This document shows, in pieces, positions 45,896 to 59,347 of a DNA stretch of 64,000 nt; the stretch's first letter is position 1, and every line of letters starts with the position of its first letter. A program made the translations under genes and the position numbers. The notes under the pieces are model-generated. The model was given only the letters and a program-made list of their open reading frames with translations. It was not told where the DNA came from and did no database searches. This DNA comes from Cryptomeria japonica (lineage: Eukaryota; Streptophyta; Pinopsida; Cupressales; Cupressaceae), in assembly GCF_030272615.1 (NCBI RefSeq), contig NC_081413.1, positions 719,405,867-719,469,866 of the forward strand, read 5' to 3'.

Positions 45896-47611
45896 TTGTG
45901 GCGGCGCCACGGGGAGGGGCGGGTTGAGCTTCAGCTGCCCCCCCGAAAACCCCAAATTTACTTTTTTTTTTTGTATATATTTTTTTTTATCATATGAGTC
46001 AGTTTCGAATTAACAAATTTTTTATTTTAAAAATACCCATAAACGAAATACCCAAAAACGTAAAAACCCCCATTTTTCCATTTGTTATAGTCACAACCAT
46101 TTTTTTTTTCTCTTTTTCTAGAATGTTATGGGTTTCAAAAAAAATAGAAGGGATTGATGAATAACCACCAAATCCAAACAATATTTGCAGTCCATTTTCC
46201 ACACAAAGATCCAACGAAAGCTAAGCTTTACCAATTTTCTACAATGAAACTTACTCATAGACAACAATGGAAAATCTAAAAACCAATATTGCAAGAAAGA
46301 AAAATACAAAACCCCTTTTTTTTTTTTATAAACATTTTAATCAAACTAATGAATAGATTCCTACCTCAAAACGCATTCTGGGAAGAATTTTGATGATGAG
46401 CCCAAATTTGCTACTGTAAAAATCCATCTTTTTCCAAAATCTCCCCATTTTTTTCCAAGGAAAAATAATGATCCCCCAAAAATGTTTCCCAACCTAGGTT
46501 AAAAGAATCCCCCAAAAAATTTTCCCAAGCTAGGTTAAAAGAATCCCCCTTTTTTTGACCTAATTTCTAATTTCAAATTTTAAGCATTTTTTAAAATAAA
46601 AGAAAATGAAAATGGAAATCATTCTTTTCCACTACTCAATAAATCTAACTTGTTTTTTTCTAATTAAAATTAAAATGCTTCTATCTCTTATTTAGTTTTA
46701 AATTTTAATTTCTCAATATTCATTTAGGCCTACTTTATATTTTGAAACTATTGAGTAAAGCATTTAGATTAATTTAAATTTCCAAAAATCAATCTTTTAT
46801 ACTATATCAACTTTACAAGTTAAAAATAATTTTCTTTAAATAATAAAATTTACCCTTTCTTTTCCAAAATGCAAAAGTGGTTAAATTAATTATATTTCAA
46901 ATAACTTTAAATGTTTCCTTTTTAAAAAAAATGTATAAACTAATTAAACTCGTTACTTAAAATTAACTATTAAATTAAACTCGCTACACATAATAAAGTG
47001 ATCTTTTAAATAAATGACTGATCTTATGAAGGAAACCTATTTATTTTAATTCCTGAACTACTAATGCGTAAATGAACACTTTACTTCAATTTAAATACTT
47101 AAGCTAAAATACTCCATTCCCCACACGCATGGCATGCAAACCAAGACAGTCCACCACTCACACGACATGCAACCCAAATGGAAAGAAAACCCTACAGACC
47201 ACACATGATGCTCACCTAACCATGGCTAAGGCAAGATGAAAGTTTTATGACCCCCAAATCCGAATTCTAAGGATGAAGGAGGTATACTAAACCCTGTGAA
47301 TCTTGAAAGAGATGAACCTCGCCCTAGGCGGTGTTGTACCTGCAATCTCCTGCACCCATGAATCACGCAAGCGTACATATACATATACATATTCAATGAA
47401 GGCGTTAGCTCGAGATTTATAACAAGAATTAGGAAACAACTACATTTACACAAGAATCGATGCAAAAGAACAATAATAGGTATGCACAATTATTTATATT
47501 ATCTAATCTACAACCTTGCATCACGGTTAACCAACCATTCAAGAATGCCACATAGGAAGTCAACCAAGGTCAAATGGGTTTTACAAGGCCGACTAGGGTA
47601 GGGGCATTACA

Positions 47612-50600
47612 TTCCCCCCCCCTAGGCTCTGACTTACTCCTGGAAGTCGCAAGGCTACGCGGAAGTCATGCAACACGTATTAGCCCTTAAACTCAATTAA
47701 CAATTGTCAATTTGCACAAACTACTATTTTGTCAACATTTTAAAACATTATTTATAAATCCTCTATGAATGTCATTATCCCTTAGCAGAATGCATCTAAA
47801 ATCATACACGTCTTACAATATTCTAGAATTCACACACAATCATAGTAGAAAAACAAGAATTTTTCCTTCCTTTCATTACACCAATTTCTTGCATTACAAG
47901 ATATAGTCAACAGTTACCAAAATCTCTTATCAAACATGACAAGAAAACATGCCATCAAGATTAAATTCTTTCACCCATACCTCTTTTAACAACAATTTAT
48001 CGCATAGGACTAGCTTCAAAAATCAATTTCTACAACCAAGTTAACATTTCTATAACTAGGAGCAACGTAGATAACTCAATTGTTTACACTTTCCAAACAT
48101 ATAAGAACTTTTCCAATGACTATGTCCCATAACATAGTTACAAGTTAATATCATTTAAATCCATGATTACACATAATAACCATCCACAAGACTAGTTTGC
48201 ACAACACAAACGGCCACATGGGAGCATGTCTAATGCTTGGTCAAAGGTAACATATACGATCAACATCTCTATGCCTGCTCTCAGAACAAATACATGATCA
48301 TCAATATCCAACATCTCACTCAAGGGCTTGATGGTGCTAGGGTACACCATAGCAGTGCTACCTTCCATACAAGTCCCTCATGAATATCCCTTGTTGCGTA
48401 AGGTGTTTAGCCTCCAAGAGATAGTCACCACTCATAGGTAGGTAGTGGATCCTAGCTGTCTCACAGCCTCACATACCTCCATCCTCAAGGTTCCCTACGT
48501 CTACTTCCTCGTATACACTCATCCAAGACCATCTCCTACGCTCTTGGAGAGGAATTCACATTGCAACACAAGACCAGCATACGAAAACAACAAGGATAAA
48601 CCAGTTTAGCCACCAAAGTACAAAAGAATAAAGATAATAATTTTCAATTCCAATAATAAGACAAGAAAATAATTCTGGAATTGCAGCATCAAATCAAGTA
48701 AGAACAAGTTTGCAAGATCGTGGCTACACCTTCAAGGTCAAAATAAAATAAATTGCTGGCCCACAAGGAAATAAATAAATAATAAATAATAAAAGAAGAT
48801 CATAAGTGCACATTACATCACTACGTGACTAGCAGCTAGCCACCAACGAGGAAGGAAGGGACAATCGTCTAGCTATCCTAGTAGCTCATCATGTGGTGTG
48901 GACAAGTCACAAATCCGCATGGCATGGCAGTGTGCACCTCGACATCACCCTGCATCACGTTGTCACGTGGCATGGCTCTACCCTATACCTATCTATAGGC
49001 CACATGGAAATGTCTACTACATCCCGCATCGTGTCTTAGCATGGCATGGCAATACTCCAAGCGGATAGGGCACACAATGGACGTATCTCGCATGGCAGTG
49101 TACCTCACGGATAAGGCACGCATCGGTCACACCCCACATAGTGATGTTCCTCTCAGGATACTCGCCGTAAGCTAGAGGTATACATGGCTAAGGTCTACCC
49201 ACAAGTCTACCACTCTAGTCAGTTGGAAACTCATGTAAGAAAATTAACATGCCTCTCATGAAGACAAGGCAAAAGATGCTCCAATAAAATCCATCATTAT
49301 GCTCAAGAACTATCAACTATATGCTCAAAATAACGGATAGGAATAGGCTGGCACACATGAACCTTATACATCGGTTCATCACAAGGGGAAGTATTGAGTA
49401 CACCTATGTTATAGTTTCATTACAAAACTATATTTTTCCTCAAAATAGGGAAGCTAAAGTCACTTCGCGTCGACATTACTCATACGTTGTTCATACTATT
49501 CAAGGAATGGTGACTTCTACTACTACCCCTTCACATACTGACTTATCAACAACCCGTGGGTTGGCACTCAATGTGGAAACAAATAAGAAACATCACATAG
49601 ATAGGTATGGTTTCCCATACTCATAAGCAAACATATTCCCCATGGTTGATTACTTCACCATCCCATGGGCACACATAGCAAGTACGGGTTTCTTACAACA
49701 CACACAGAATAGCACCATTACTGGTTCAGTCACAATTACGGGGAGTACTTCTCAATACGCTATCATCTACTTAAGGGAAGTTTTAATTATGTTTTTCACA
49801 TGAATCACTACATAAAGTTTACTCTAGATACACGTACTGAAATTCTCAACAATTCAAATTTACACAAGGAAATAACGTCATTCCGATATCTTTCTCAAAT
49901 TCCACTAAGCAATTTCATTCACATTACTAACTATTCAATTTTCTTTTCCAAGGCAAAAACTTTCCTCATTCAATTAGAAGTCCAAGCAACCATACAACTT
50001 CATATGCATTATAAAAAAAAATTTCTCTTAAATCACTGCATTCTTAATAGTATTTCAAAACAACAAATTTTATAATTTAGGCAAGAGGAGGAAGAGAGTT
50101 GGAAATTCAACTATTCCCTACGAATACACAAGATCAACAAGATCACACTATATGCTCGGATATAAGTCTATCCTTTTAGTTGCACGGTTTTCATTTCGCT
50201 ATCTCTTAGGAGGGTGCCAAAGCAACCTAACATGACATTTCTAATCATTATTGTTGCACTATAATGTTCTAGTTTTCCGATCAAGAATTCAAGACAAACA
50301 ATTTTTTTTGTAATACAAGTCTTCTTGAGAACAATAACTATACGTAATACAATACAATAATACATCAAGCCTAACATTGAAAATTCATAATACGACAAGG
50401 AGGTAAATGAAGAGCTATCTACTAGATATTACACATTTAATGCATACAAATTAACAAGTCTTTCATTTACTCTTTCTTAAACACAATAAGGCAATTATCT
50501 ATATCCAAAGCAAGTTAAATGGTGCGTCACTTAATAGGTCCTAAATCCCACTAGTTGAATAAGCACATAAAACAATCTTTTAAGGAACACATTAATACAC

Positions 50601-51396
50601 TCCAAAAGCTACTATAACATGTTCTCTTTTGGTATTCCTTCCACAACAAGCAATTTTCACAAAATCAACTATGCGCATTTTAATGCACCTTACTTAAGAT
50701 GGAATTTAGTTATATTACTCCTACCAAGCACATGGAGAATCCTTAATGCAAACATACAATTTTCTATCGTTACCCAAAATTAACTTCCAAACCAAAACCC
50801 TTTCACTATCTAAAACACATAAGCATTATAAGGCTCACACAAGGGCTCAAGAAATATCATCCTTTCTCTTGCAATAAGAAAACTTAATTAAGAGATAATT
50901 ACCCATATCAACATCACTATAATCTCTAGAGAGAGAGAAAAGGAAGAGTCATAATCATTCAATTTACTACATAATAAGAATTAATATTTGCCATACTAGT
51001 CTTTCAAGTGGACATTCATTAAGATAGATCATAACCATGACAAGCACATATCGTACTTTTAGATCCAAGATATTACCAACCAACCCAGATGGATTAGTCA
51101 AAAGAGTAAAACAAATAAAAAATGAAGGTACATACGACTCCCTTTTAGAGTAAGAGAAATCACAGACCAAGACCTCAATAAGTAGACAAAACACCTATAA
51201 TCATTCCCAAAACACCCACATCAAGAAGGTGAAAACAAGGTGTGAACACATGCATTACACACAAGTAGGGTTTGTTCAACCGCACCCTCACATCAAGGAG
51301 GACAAGCATACAATATAAGGTAGACACACACACACCAACTAAAGGCACAAGTGAAACCAGAGATCCCAGTGTTGCAACATGGGCTTTGATACCAAG
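47612..51396 (-). other. K interior, apparently non-coding (3.8 kb)
   Basis: At 47612-47624 a C-run then CTAGG (minus CCTAGGGGGGGGGAAT) is the polypurine tract beside the 3' LTR. The rest has no frame above about 101 codons and no knuckle, DSG, HHCC or YXDD motif. Around 48840-49160 a GC-richer stretch repeats GGCATGGCA- and CACGGATA-type words. The content is otherwise A/T-rich. No function can be assigned. Confidence 0.7.
51381..51396 (-). other. Primer-binding site of element K
   Basis: The minus strand reads CTTGGTATCAAAGCCC. TTGGTATCAAAGC differs from the initiator tRNA-Met complement by one base. It directly adjoins the LTR end at 51397. Confidence 0.85.
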
Positions 51397-51719
51397 TGTA
51401 ATGCCCCGCCAGGAAACCCCAAAGGGTTTAAGTTAAAAACACTCAAATAGAGTGTAAATATTTTTTTTTTATAATAATAATAATTACGAGTGTTAATAAT
51501 AAGTTACAACATTAAGATAATTTGGAGTTATCTAAAACTTAGATAACACAGCGGAAGACTAAACGAACCTAAAGAGTTTCCCAACGTGATTACATATCCT
51601 TACACCTAACTCAACTCGCGACTATCGATCCAATTAAGCTAGATATCTTAATTACATGTTAATACTTAAGACATGGATATATATTATGTTCGATAAATTG
51701 ACATCATAGAATTTTAGGA

Positions 51720-52565
51720 AGCATTCATTTATTTAGAATGGATAGGAGGCCAACACGAGGTTATTTACTCAATGCACTTTAAAACATAATTAATTTAAGA
51801 GGCCACCCATTAAGGTACAATGCGACTAATATAACGAAGTTCATTCAATTGGGTTTAAGGTAACCACCCACGATTGATATCATCCTTTATAATTAAAAGT
51901 ATGGCTAATAAGATGAGATTCATTCATTAAGGATTAAACTACAATTAATAGAGTGAGGTTCCTTCATTCGATTTTAAGCATAACCAACTAATGAGTCGTA
52001 GTTCTTTTATGGAAGATAAAATGTAAGTAGCCATAGCGTTCTTTCATTGGAGTGAAAATAATGCTAATAGATGGAGCTCAATTCATTAAGGTTAAAATGT
52101 ATTAGGAACACATGAGTTCATCCCTTTAATTAAAATATAGTTAGCAAGATGATATTCATTCTTACAGGATTAAAATATAAGTACATAGTGACATTCATCC
52201 TTTAGGATTAAAATATAACTAACTTAATGTGTGTCACTCTTTTTAGTCACAATAAAGTTAATATGAAGAGATACATTTGCTAAGATTAAGATATAAACAA
52301 CTAATTGAATCCTTCCCCTTTCAATTCAATTTTAGCTAATCATAAAGAAATTTATTTAATAGGGTTATAATATGGATAACTAGTTGAGTTCACCCAATTA
52401 TCAAATTAATCTGGTAAGGATTATTTGTTAAGATTAAAACATAGATAACTAAATAAATTCATCCAATATAGTGAAATATAATTAGCATGGCGATACTCAT
52501 TTACTAAGATAAAAAGGTAAATACCTATATGATGTTCATCCTTTAAATTTCAAATTTAGAAATTA
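51720..52565. repeat. Degenerate tandem array of about 40 bp in K 5' LTR
   Basis: It is collinear with 43490-44340 of the other LTR, with the same order of diverged units, so the array was present in the transposed parent copy. Confidence 0.75.
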
Positions 52566-53953
52566 TGACATTAATTCTAACTTTGTTACCCATTCACATT
52601 CGTTCAATTTACCAACTTATATCAAGCTAAAACAATAATGGTAACCTAGCGAGATTCTTTCCACTATTACTTCTTTTAATTAACATAAACAAAATACTTT
52701 TCCATAATCATAATTACAATGTTTTATGAACCTAATTACTACATTTATAAAGATGACTAATTTTATGCACTTTGATTTAGCTTCATTAAATTCCCATTAT
52801 ACACTTATGAAAAGCAACCATACATGATAACTTAAAGTATGAAATAAAAGAGACAAGGCATCACATAACACGAATATGATCTCGAAGTTCACCCCTAGAG
52901 GGCTACATCTCCGGGTCTGCTCAACTGCAAGACCCCTCTGGCATTTAATATCGTTAGGAATACATAATTTACATGTCTTTTACATCTTTGCCACTTAGGT
53001 GAACACAACCAATATGCAACAACCACCTCAGTCGATAATTACATAATGATCCCTTTTGAAGCGGATCCTACTGAATACATCAAAGCAAAAACAAGGATTT
53101 CTTAACTGTCGGTACCCTAATTGGAGACCTGACTGACTATGACCAAACAAAAGCAACCAGACGACAGGGACCCAACATACCTATCAAGGACGTGCTATTA
53201 TTATAGACATAATGATTACCAAAATAATAAGCCATGTTCAAGCGCTAATGGGTAAATACAGTCTTTTCTCAAGTTGGCTTAAGCATCTAAATAGATTATT
53301 TAATCCTTAGATAAACATTAATGACAAGTTGGTTTTACAACAATAATCTAGCCCCTTCTCTAACTACACAAAAATTACCCTTTTACTATAAAGAACAAAA
53401 TACATTAAGAGTAAATGAAGAAATAGAAAAATCATTTCCGAGCTAAATTAAGCTTCTATTGCATACATTTAAAAATTAAAGACTAATACCACCATTCGAT
53501 TTACTCATTATCATCTAAACATGAGTCCCAATATTTTCCCTCTTAAATGAAATAAAAATTAAATACAACATTTCAACATTTGTAAATATAATGAAAGTCA
53601 TTACTATATCGAATTCCAAAAATCAATATATATAATTAATAATATATGCTAAATAGAGGTTATCTATATTAGCATATATTTTAATATATATATTTATCCT
53701 CTTTTTTTTAAAAAAAATTATTTACTAAAATAAAAGTCTCAACTCATATTTATAATACAAAATATTACTTAAAATAAATTTATATTAATAAGCATTCCCC
53801 TTATTTTTTGTATACAATGAAAACTCCAAAATCAAGTTTTAACTTTACATAAAGTACTAAATAATATTAAAAAAAAAAAAACAATTAAAAATTAGTGGAC
53901 GGCCAAACCCTACGCGGCGAAACCCTAGGGCGGTCGTGCCCTAGCCGAAGAGG

Positions 53954-54136
53954 CTGCAGCCTCCACGGAGGACGCAGGCCCCTCGGCCCCCACCTACAGT
54001 GGAGACGAGGGTACTGCGGCCATCGTGGTTGTCACAGGCCCTTCGGCTCCCCACACAGTGGAGCCGGGAGGAGCTGCGGCCTCCATGGGAGACGCAGTCC
54101 CCTCGAGCCCCCACTGTGTGTGGGCACCGAGTGGAG
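53954..54136. repeat. 60-bp GC-rich tandem repeat in K 5' LTR
   Basis: Units start at 53954, 54014 and 54074, the same phase and number as in the other LTR, so the array predates the insertion of K. Confidence 0.8.
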
Positions 54137-56353
54137 CTGCGGCGACGCCGCGGGGAGGGGCAGGTTGAGCTTCGGCTCCCCCCCCCAAAAACCCCAAATT
54201 TACTTTTTTTTTTGTTTATCTTTTTTTTGTATTTTTTTTTTTTTTTTCATATGAGTCAGTTTCAACTTAACAATTTTTTTCTTTTTTAAATACCCATAAA
54301 CGAAATACCCAAAAACGTAAAAACCCCCATTTTTCCATTTGTTACAGTCTCAAACATTTTTTTTTTCTCTTTTTCTAGAATGTTATGGGTTTCAAAAAAA
54401 ATAGAAGGGATTGATGAATAACCACCAAATCCAAATAGTATTTGCAGTCCATTTTCCACACAAAGATCCAACAAAAGCTAAGCTTTACCAATTCTCTACA
54501 ATGAAACTTACTCATAGACAACAATGGAAAATTTGAAAACCAATATTGCAAAAAAGAAAAATACAAAACCCCTCCGTTTTTTTTATAAACATTTTAATCA
54601 AACTGATAAATAGATTCCTACCTCAAAACGCATTCCGGGAAGAATTTTGATGATGAGCCCAAATCTGCTGCTGTAAAAATCCATCTTTTTCCAAAATCTC
54701 CCCATTTTTTTTTCCAAGGAAAAATAATGATCCCCCAAAATTTTTTCCCAACCTAGGTTAAAAGAATCCGCCCAAAATTTTTCCCAACCTGGGTTAAAAG
54801 AATCCCCCTTTTTTTGACCTAATTTCTAATTTTGAATTTTAAGCATTTTTTAAAATAAAAGAAAATGAAAATGGAAATCATTCTTTTCCACTACTCAATA
54901 AATCTAACTCGTTTTTTTCTAATTAAAATTAAAATGCTTCTATCTCTTATTTAGTTTTAAATTTTAATTTCTCGATATTAATTTAGGCCTACTTTATATT
55001 TCAAAACTATTGACGAGGGTAAAGTATTTAGATTAATTTAAATTTCCAAAAATCAATCTTTTATACTATATCAACTTTACAAGTTAAAAATAATTTTCTT
55101 TAAATAATAAAATTTACCCTTTCTTTTCCAAAATGCAAAAGTGGTTAAATTAATTATATTTCAAATAACTTTAAATGTTTCATTTTTAAAACAAACGTAT
55201 AAACTAATTAAACTCATTACTTAAAATTAACTATTAAATTAAACTCGCTACACATAATAAAGCGATCTTTTAAATAAATGACTGATCTTATGAAGGAAAC
55301 CTGTTTATTTTAATTCCTCAACTACTAATGCGTAAATGAACACTTTAATTCAATTTAAATACTTAAGCTAAAATACTCCATTCCCCACACGCATGGCACA
55401 CAAACCAAGAAAGTCCACCACTCACACGACACGCAACCCAAATGGAAAGAAAACCCTACAGACCACACACAACGCTCACCTGACCATGGCTAAGGCAAGA
55501 CAAGAATCTTATGACCCCCAAATCCGAATTCTAAGGATGAAGGAGGTATACTCAACCCTGTGAATCCCGAAAGAGATGAACCTCGCTCTAGGCGGTGTTG
55601 TACCTGCAATCTCCTGCACCCATGAATCACGCAAGCGTACATATACATATACATATTCAATGAAGGCGTTAGCTCAAGATTTATAACAAGAATTAGGAAA
55701 CAACTACATTTACACAAGAATCGATGCAAAAGCACAATAATAGGTATGCACAATTATTTATATTATCTAATCTACAACCTTGCATCACGGTTAACCAACC
55801 ATTCAAGAATGCCACATAGGAAGTCAACCAAGGTCAAACGGGTTTTACAAGGTTGACTAGGGTAGGGGTATTACAAATCAGTTTTATCACAAACTTAACT
55901 CAAACACAATTTCAGATCTAATAATTAATAGTGAAAGCATAAATCAACACCACATCAACAACACACATAACACCAATATTTTTGACGTGGAAGACTCACT
56001 TAAGGGAAAAACCATAGTAAACACATCCACAATGAGATGATACCCTATTAGGAGTATATGAAATATTACAATGGGGAATGCACATGCATCCAGACACACT
56101 ACCTAGAGCTCCCTGATCAAAACAAGAGGGGCTACAACCCTAGGGAAGGTTCACTGCCTTACATGAAGACTCATTGTCTTATAATAACATTTGGATAACA
56201 TCTGGAGGATCATGAACTGATGAAATAGTATCTCCTCATGCTGAAGTACAGTTATGGTTAAGCACACAACACTCAATCTTTTGTTTCGCACTTCTTCACA
56301 CTTCTACTCTAATACTGAATGATCATTACATTATTCACTCATAGCATACCTCA

Positions 56354-57726
56354 TATGTATGCTAAAATTCATCATTAAATTCAACTAGAAATAGAGGGAA
56401 ATCATGAATCCCTATTCTAATCAAAGAATCCTAAAACAAAGTCAATGAAATGATACAAGCAAGCAAATAGAAAATAGGAATGTAAAATAAATCAATTAAT
56501 TCTCCCTATTCCATGACTACATATAGCTTTCATTGTTCTTCTCTTCTTTGTGGTATGATGACTCTTAGATATTGTGCTGGCAACTTGCAAATGATACAAA
56601 GTTTCAAAGTTCATGATTGTTGAAAATGGAGATTGAATGCTCAATTTATAGATTTTTGGGTGAGATTCATTGAGAGGTGGAACAAATTGATCAAGAGGTG
56701 GAATTCAAGTGAGCTCATATGTTGATTGATAGTTGAACTGCTGATTTGGAGGTGGAACAGAATAGATTGAATAGATTAATGAGTTAACTGATTGAGAAAA
56801 AAGTTGATTGAAAGATGAAAAAGAATGATTGGAGGATAATTAAAGAGTGATGTAATTAATCAATTATTTGAAAAGATCAATTAAAATAGATTGAATAGTT
56901 AACTGATTAAAAGCTTTTTGGAAAAAAGCAAAGTGGAAGATAGAAATAGAGATTGAAAAGATAATTAATTTAATTAATTAATTAATTGAATTAATTAATT
57001 TACCATGTGCTTGCACTTTGACTTTGATTTTCAATTTAATCTTTGCATGAGATTTAATTCAAATATTAAATTTATTTCAAATTCAATTTGTTATTTGAAT
57101 ATATTTAGAACTTGACTTTGGAATTCAATTTGATCTTTGAAATCATGCACATGTATTTGAAATTAGAAGAAATTAGAAGAATCTGAATTTGAATTTGGAA
57201 TTTGAATTAGAAGAATTAATTTAATTAAATGAAATTAGAAGAATTAATGAAATTAAACGAAATTAGAAGAATTAATGAAATTAAATGAAATTAGAAGAAT
57301 TAATTAGTTAATTAAATAATTTAAAGAAACTATTTAAATATTTAGAAATTGAATTTAATTAAATAATAAAGATTATTTAAATTAAATAATTATAATTATA
57401 ATTAATTAAATAATTAATATTTAATTAATATTTAGAAAAGGGTTAATGATTAATTGAATAGAGATAAAAATTGAAAATGAATTTATTTAAATAATAAAGA
57501 TTATTTAAATTGAGGATTAAAAATCACAATCAATTAAATAATAAATATTTAATTAACATTAGAAAATGGTTTAAACGATGACAGAATTAAAAATAGAATA
57601 ATTAGTAAGATGATGAGGAAATATGAAATTAGAAGAATAAGATTAATTAACTTAATTAAACAATTATTTAACTAATTTAAACAAATAATTAGTACATGAT
57701 TAATGAGATATTTTTAGGTGTCTACA
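56354..57726 (-). repeat. Element O: A/T-rich solo LTR inside L, TSD CCTCA
   Basis: CCTCA at 56349-56353 and 57727-57731 flanks a 1,373-bp block. On the minus strand the block starts TGTAGACACCTAAAAATATC and ends ...GCATACATA (final CA changed to TA). The sequence is strongly A/T-rich with TTAATTAATTAATT runs (56960-57000). A TGTAGACACC start is a familiar plant LTR beginning. No internal domain is present, so it is a solo LTR. Confidence 0.75.
57231..57302. repeat. 28-bp tandem repeat in O
   Basis: GAAATTAGAAGAATTAATGA-type units start at 57231, 57259 and 57287 (about 2.6 copies). Degenerate AATTAGAAGAATT words also occur upstream from 57160. Confidence 0.75.
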
Positions 57727-58565
57727 CCTCACACAATGATTATTACATTCATTTATACATGACATCAACCTATATTTCAAGGTTGGCTCAATACACATTA
57801 CCTAATTATAAAATATAATCATACATGCTATAATATCATATGCAGACAAATACAATGTTGGCTAAGACATATTATGGACCTAAACCACCACCGCAAATAT
57901 GAAACACCTCCAATAATTATGCCTCGAACATCCACAACATGCTACAATCATGTCGGCCAAGAACATGAAGAACACCACCGAACTGAAGATAATCATGAAT
58001 AATACACATAATGATCAATGCAGACTATCAACAAAAATAGGACATGATCTAGAAACATCCACAAGAAAAGTGAATCACACCACAACATTTGTACCAACAC
58101 AAAATACAAGAATCATCATCATCACTACACTGTAGCTCAAGAACACCAACACAACTGGCTGTCAAACTAAAAGATTCACGTGTGGACCTCCAAATCATGA
58201 ACCATCTAAATTGAGGACACATATGAATGTCCCAATTACATCCCACACATCCACAACCAAAGATATTACAATTCCAGAGCAATTAATATCAAGATACTGA
58301 ATACTAAACAACACTGAACATAGAATAACCAATCACAATACCGTATCTCATAACTCAATCAAATCATCATGCAGACCTCTAAAACTTCTGCTGAATCAAC
58401 TAGAGATAAGTATCTCAAAACCCCTTAGTACACATCAACTCATTTGCAACATACTGGCAAAACCAAATCACTTAATATGACTGCAATACTAAAACACACA
58501 GAGGAATATGTTGACATCAATGACAATAGATCACTCAATCAATCCACTAGCACATTATCTCAACA

Positions 58566-58853
58566 GTTGCTTCATGTTGCACTCAAGTACATTGGATGAA
58601 ACAAAAATTCAAGGATATTGGTATGATGTTTGATGAGCTAATATAAATAATGTGTGATAATAAAAGTGCAATAAATATCTCTAAGAATATGGTACTGCAT
58701 TCCAGAATAAAACGTATTTCTATTTGGTATCATTTCTTAAGGGAGAAGGTATTGGATAATGAAGTAAAACTTGAATATGTACCTACAAAAGAAAAATTTA
58801 TAGATATCTTTATGAAGGCTTTATGCAAAGATACTTTTGAGTATCTTCGGTAG
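58566..58853 (+). pseudogene. J RNase H, second part (Copia)
   Basis: The frame resumes VASCCTQVHWMKQKFKDIG, with CDNKSAINISKNMVLHSRIK and YHFLREKVLDNEVKLEYVPT, and ends DIFMKALCKDTFEYLR followed by TAG. These are the C-terminal Copia RNase H motifs (DN and H residues visible). Only one or two stops are seen. It continues the reading of 42915-43148 across L. Confidence 0.88.
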
Positions 58854-58870
58854 ATGTTGGGGGTCATATC
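58854..58870 (+). other. J 3' untranslated piece left of M
   Basis: A short sequence after the RNase H stop that ends in ATATC, the TSD of M; J continues at 63045. Confidence 0.7.
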
Positions 58871-59334
58871 TATTGGTGTAAATAATTATTCATCTTGGAT
58901 ATTATTACACTTACTTAAGTTTACTTAGGAAATGCATTTCATAGTAGTTTGGGTATGAGACACTTGGGTGTTTGTGCCACATTGGGATAGTGTGTGTAGG
59001 AGAATCTCCACCTTTTATGGTGTGATCTTGTTGTTACACTCCACATTCAGTGGGTGATCCACCTCATGTGGGATATTATATTGTTTCTCCTACCTACCCA
59101 CACCTATTTCCTACCTACCCTTGTTTCTTATTGAGCCACATGTCATGTTTGTGTGCTCACATATTCATATAGGCTTGCCTATATAAGGAGGCTCATATTT
59201 ATTGTATGAAACAACGATTAATGATCCAGTTGATCAGTATTTTCATCTTGATAGAATACAATTTATTTCTATCATATATTTTGTCTCTCTTATTTATGCT
59301 TTCCATTGCCTCTTGATCTTGGCAAAATCTCACA
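58871..59334 (+). repeat. 5' LTR of element M
   Basis: It starts TATTGGTGTAAATAATT (TG changed to TA) and ends AAAATCTCACA. A TATATAAG box near 59177-59184 is the likely promoter. Confidence 0.93.
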
Positions 59335-59347
59335 TAGTATCAGAGCC
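59335..59347 (+). other. Primer-binding site of element M
   Basis: TAGTATCAGAGCC directly follows the 5' LTR; it differs by one base from TGGTATCAGAGCC, the initiator tRNA-Met complement. Confidence 0.88.

Larger units (their letters stand above)
43170..47611 (-). repeat. 3' LTR of element K (4,442 bp)
   Basis: It is alignable with 51397-55875 end to end, with differences of a few percent by eye. It contains a tandem array of about 40 bp (43490-44340) and a GC-rich 60-bp array (45713-45895), followed by very A/T-rich sequence. An 87-codon minus-strand frame at 47489-47226 is duplicated in the other LTR but has no recognisable domain. Confidence 0.92.
43170..55875 (-). mobile_element. Element K: 12.7-kb LARD-like LTR element, TSD AATCA
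   Basis: Two LTRs of 4,442 and 4,479 bp flank a 3,785-bp interior. A perfect TSD AATCA is at 43165-43169 and 55876-55880. PBS next to the right LTR and polypurine tract next to the left LTR show minus-strand orientation. LTR ends are inverted repeats TGTAATGCCCC / GGGGCATTACA (left copy TGTGATGCCCC, right copy end GGGGTATTACA). I find no gag or pol signature in the interior. LTR about 4.4 kb with interior about 3.5 kb is the published architecture of plant LARDs, so K probably depended on another element. Confidence 0.9.
51397..55875 (-). repeat. 5' LTR of element K (4,479 bp)
   Basis: It is the partner of 43170-47611. The 60-bp array is at 53954-54136 and the approximately 40-bp array at about 51720-52565. 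On the minus strand it starts TGTAATACCCCTACCC and ends GGCGGGGCATTACA. Confidence 0.92.
55876..58565 (-). repeat. Solo LTR L, main part (carries O)
   Basis: The minus strand begins TGTTGAGATAATGTGC at 58565. It has GTCATTGATGTCAACATATTCC near 58525-58504, like the starts of E and F. It also contains TGCATGTGCATTCCCC, a hairpin-like AGGTA-GTG-TGTCT (56092-56104), GGTTTTTCCC (56003-56012) and the C-run end, cut by K. No PBS, polypurine tract or coding sequence is attached. The J reading resumes directly at 58566. Without O it is about 1.3 kb, the size of the E LTR. A flanking TSD is not clean, and some J codons at the left junction are missing. Confidence 0.75.

Noticed and set aside
47226-47489. 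87-codon minus-strand frame duplicated at 55490-55753
   Set aside because: It lies in both K LTRs near their start, so duplication follows from the LTR pair. It has no recognisable domain and includes a TACATA microsatellite; there is no evidence of coding.
49321-49626. 101-codon plus-strand frame in the K interior
   Set aside because: It is antisense to K, has no gag or pol motif, and is isolated among closed frames; not supported as a gene.
53895-54254. Arg/Gly/Pro-rich plus-strand ORF of 119 codons
   Set aside because: It is the translation of the 60-bp GC-rich minisatellite in the K LTR; the frame is not conserved in the other LTR.
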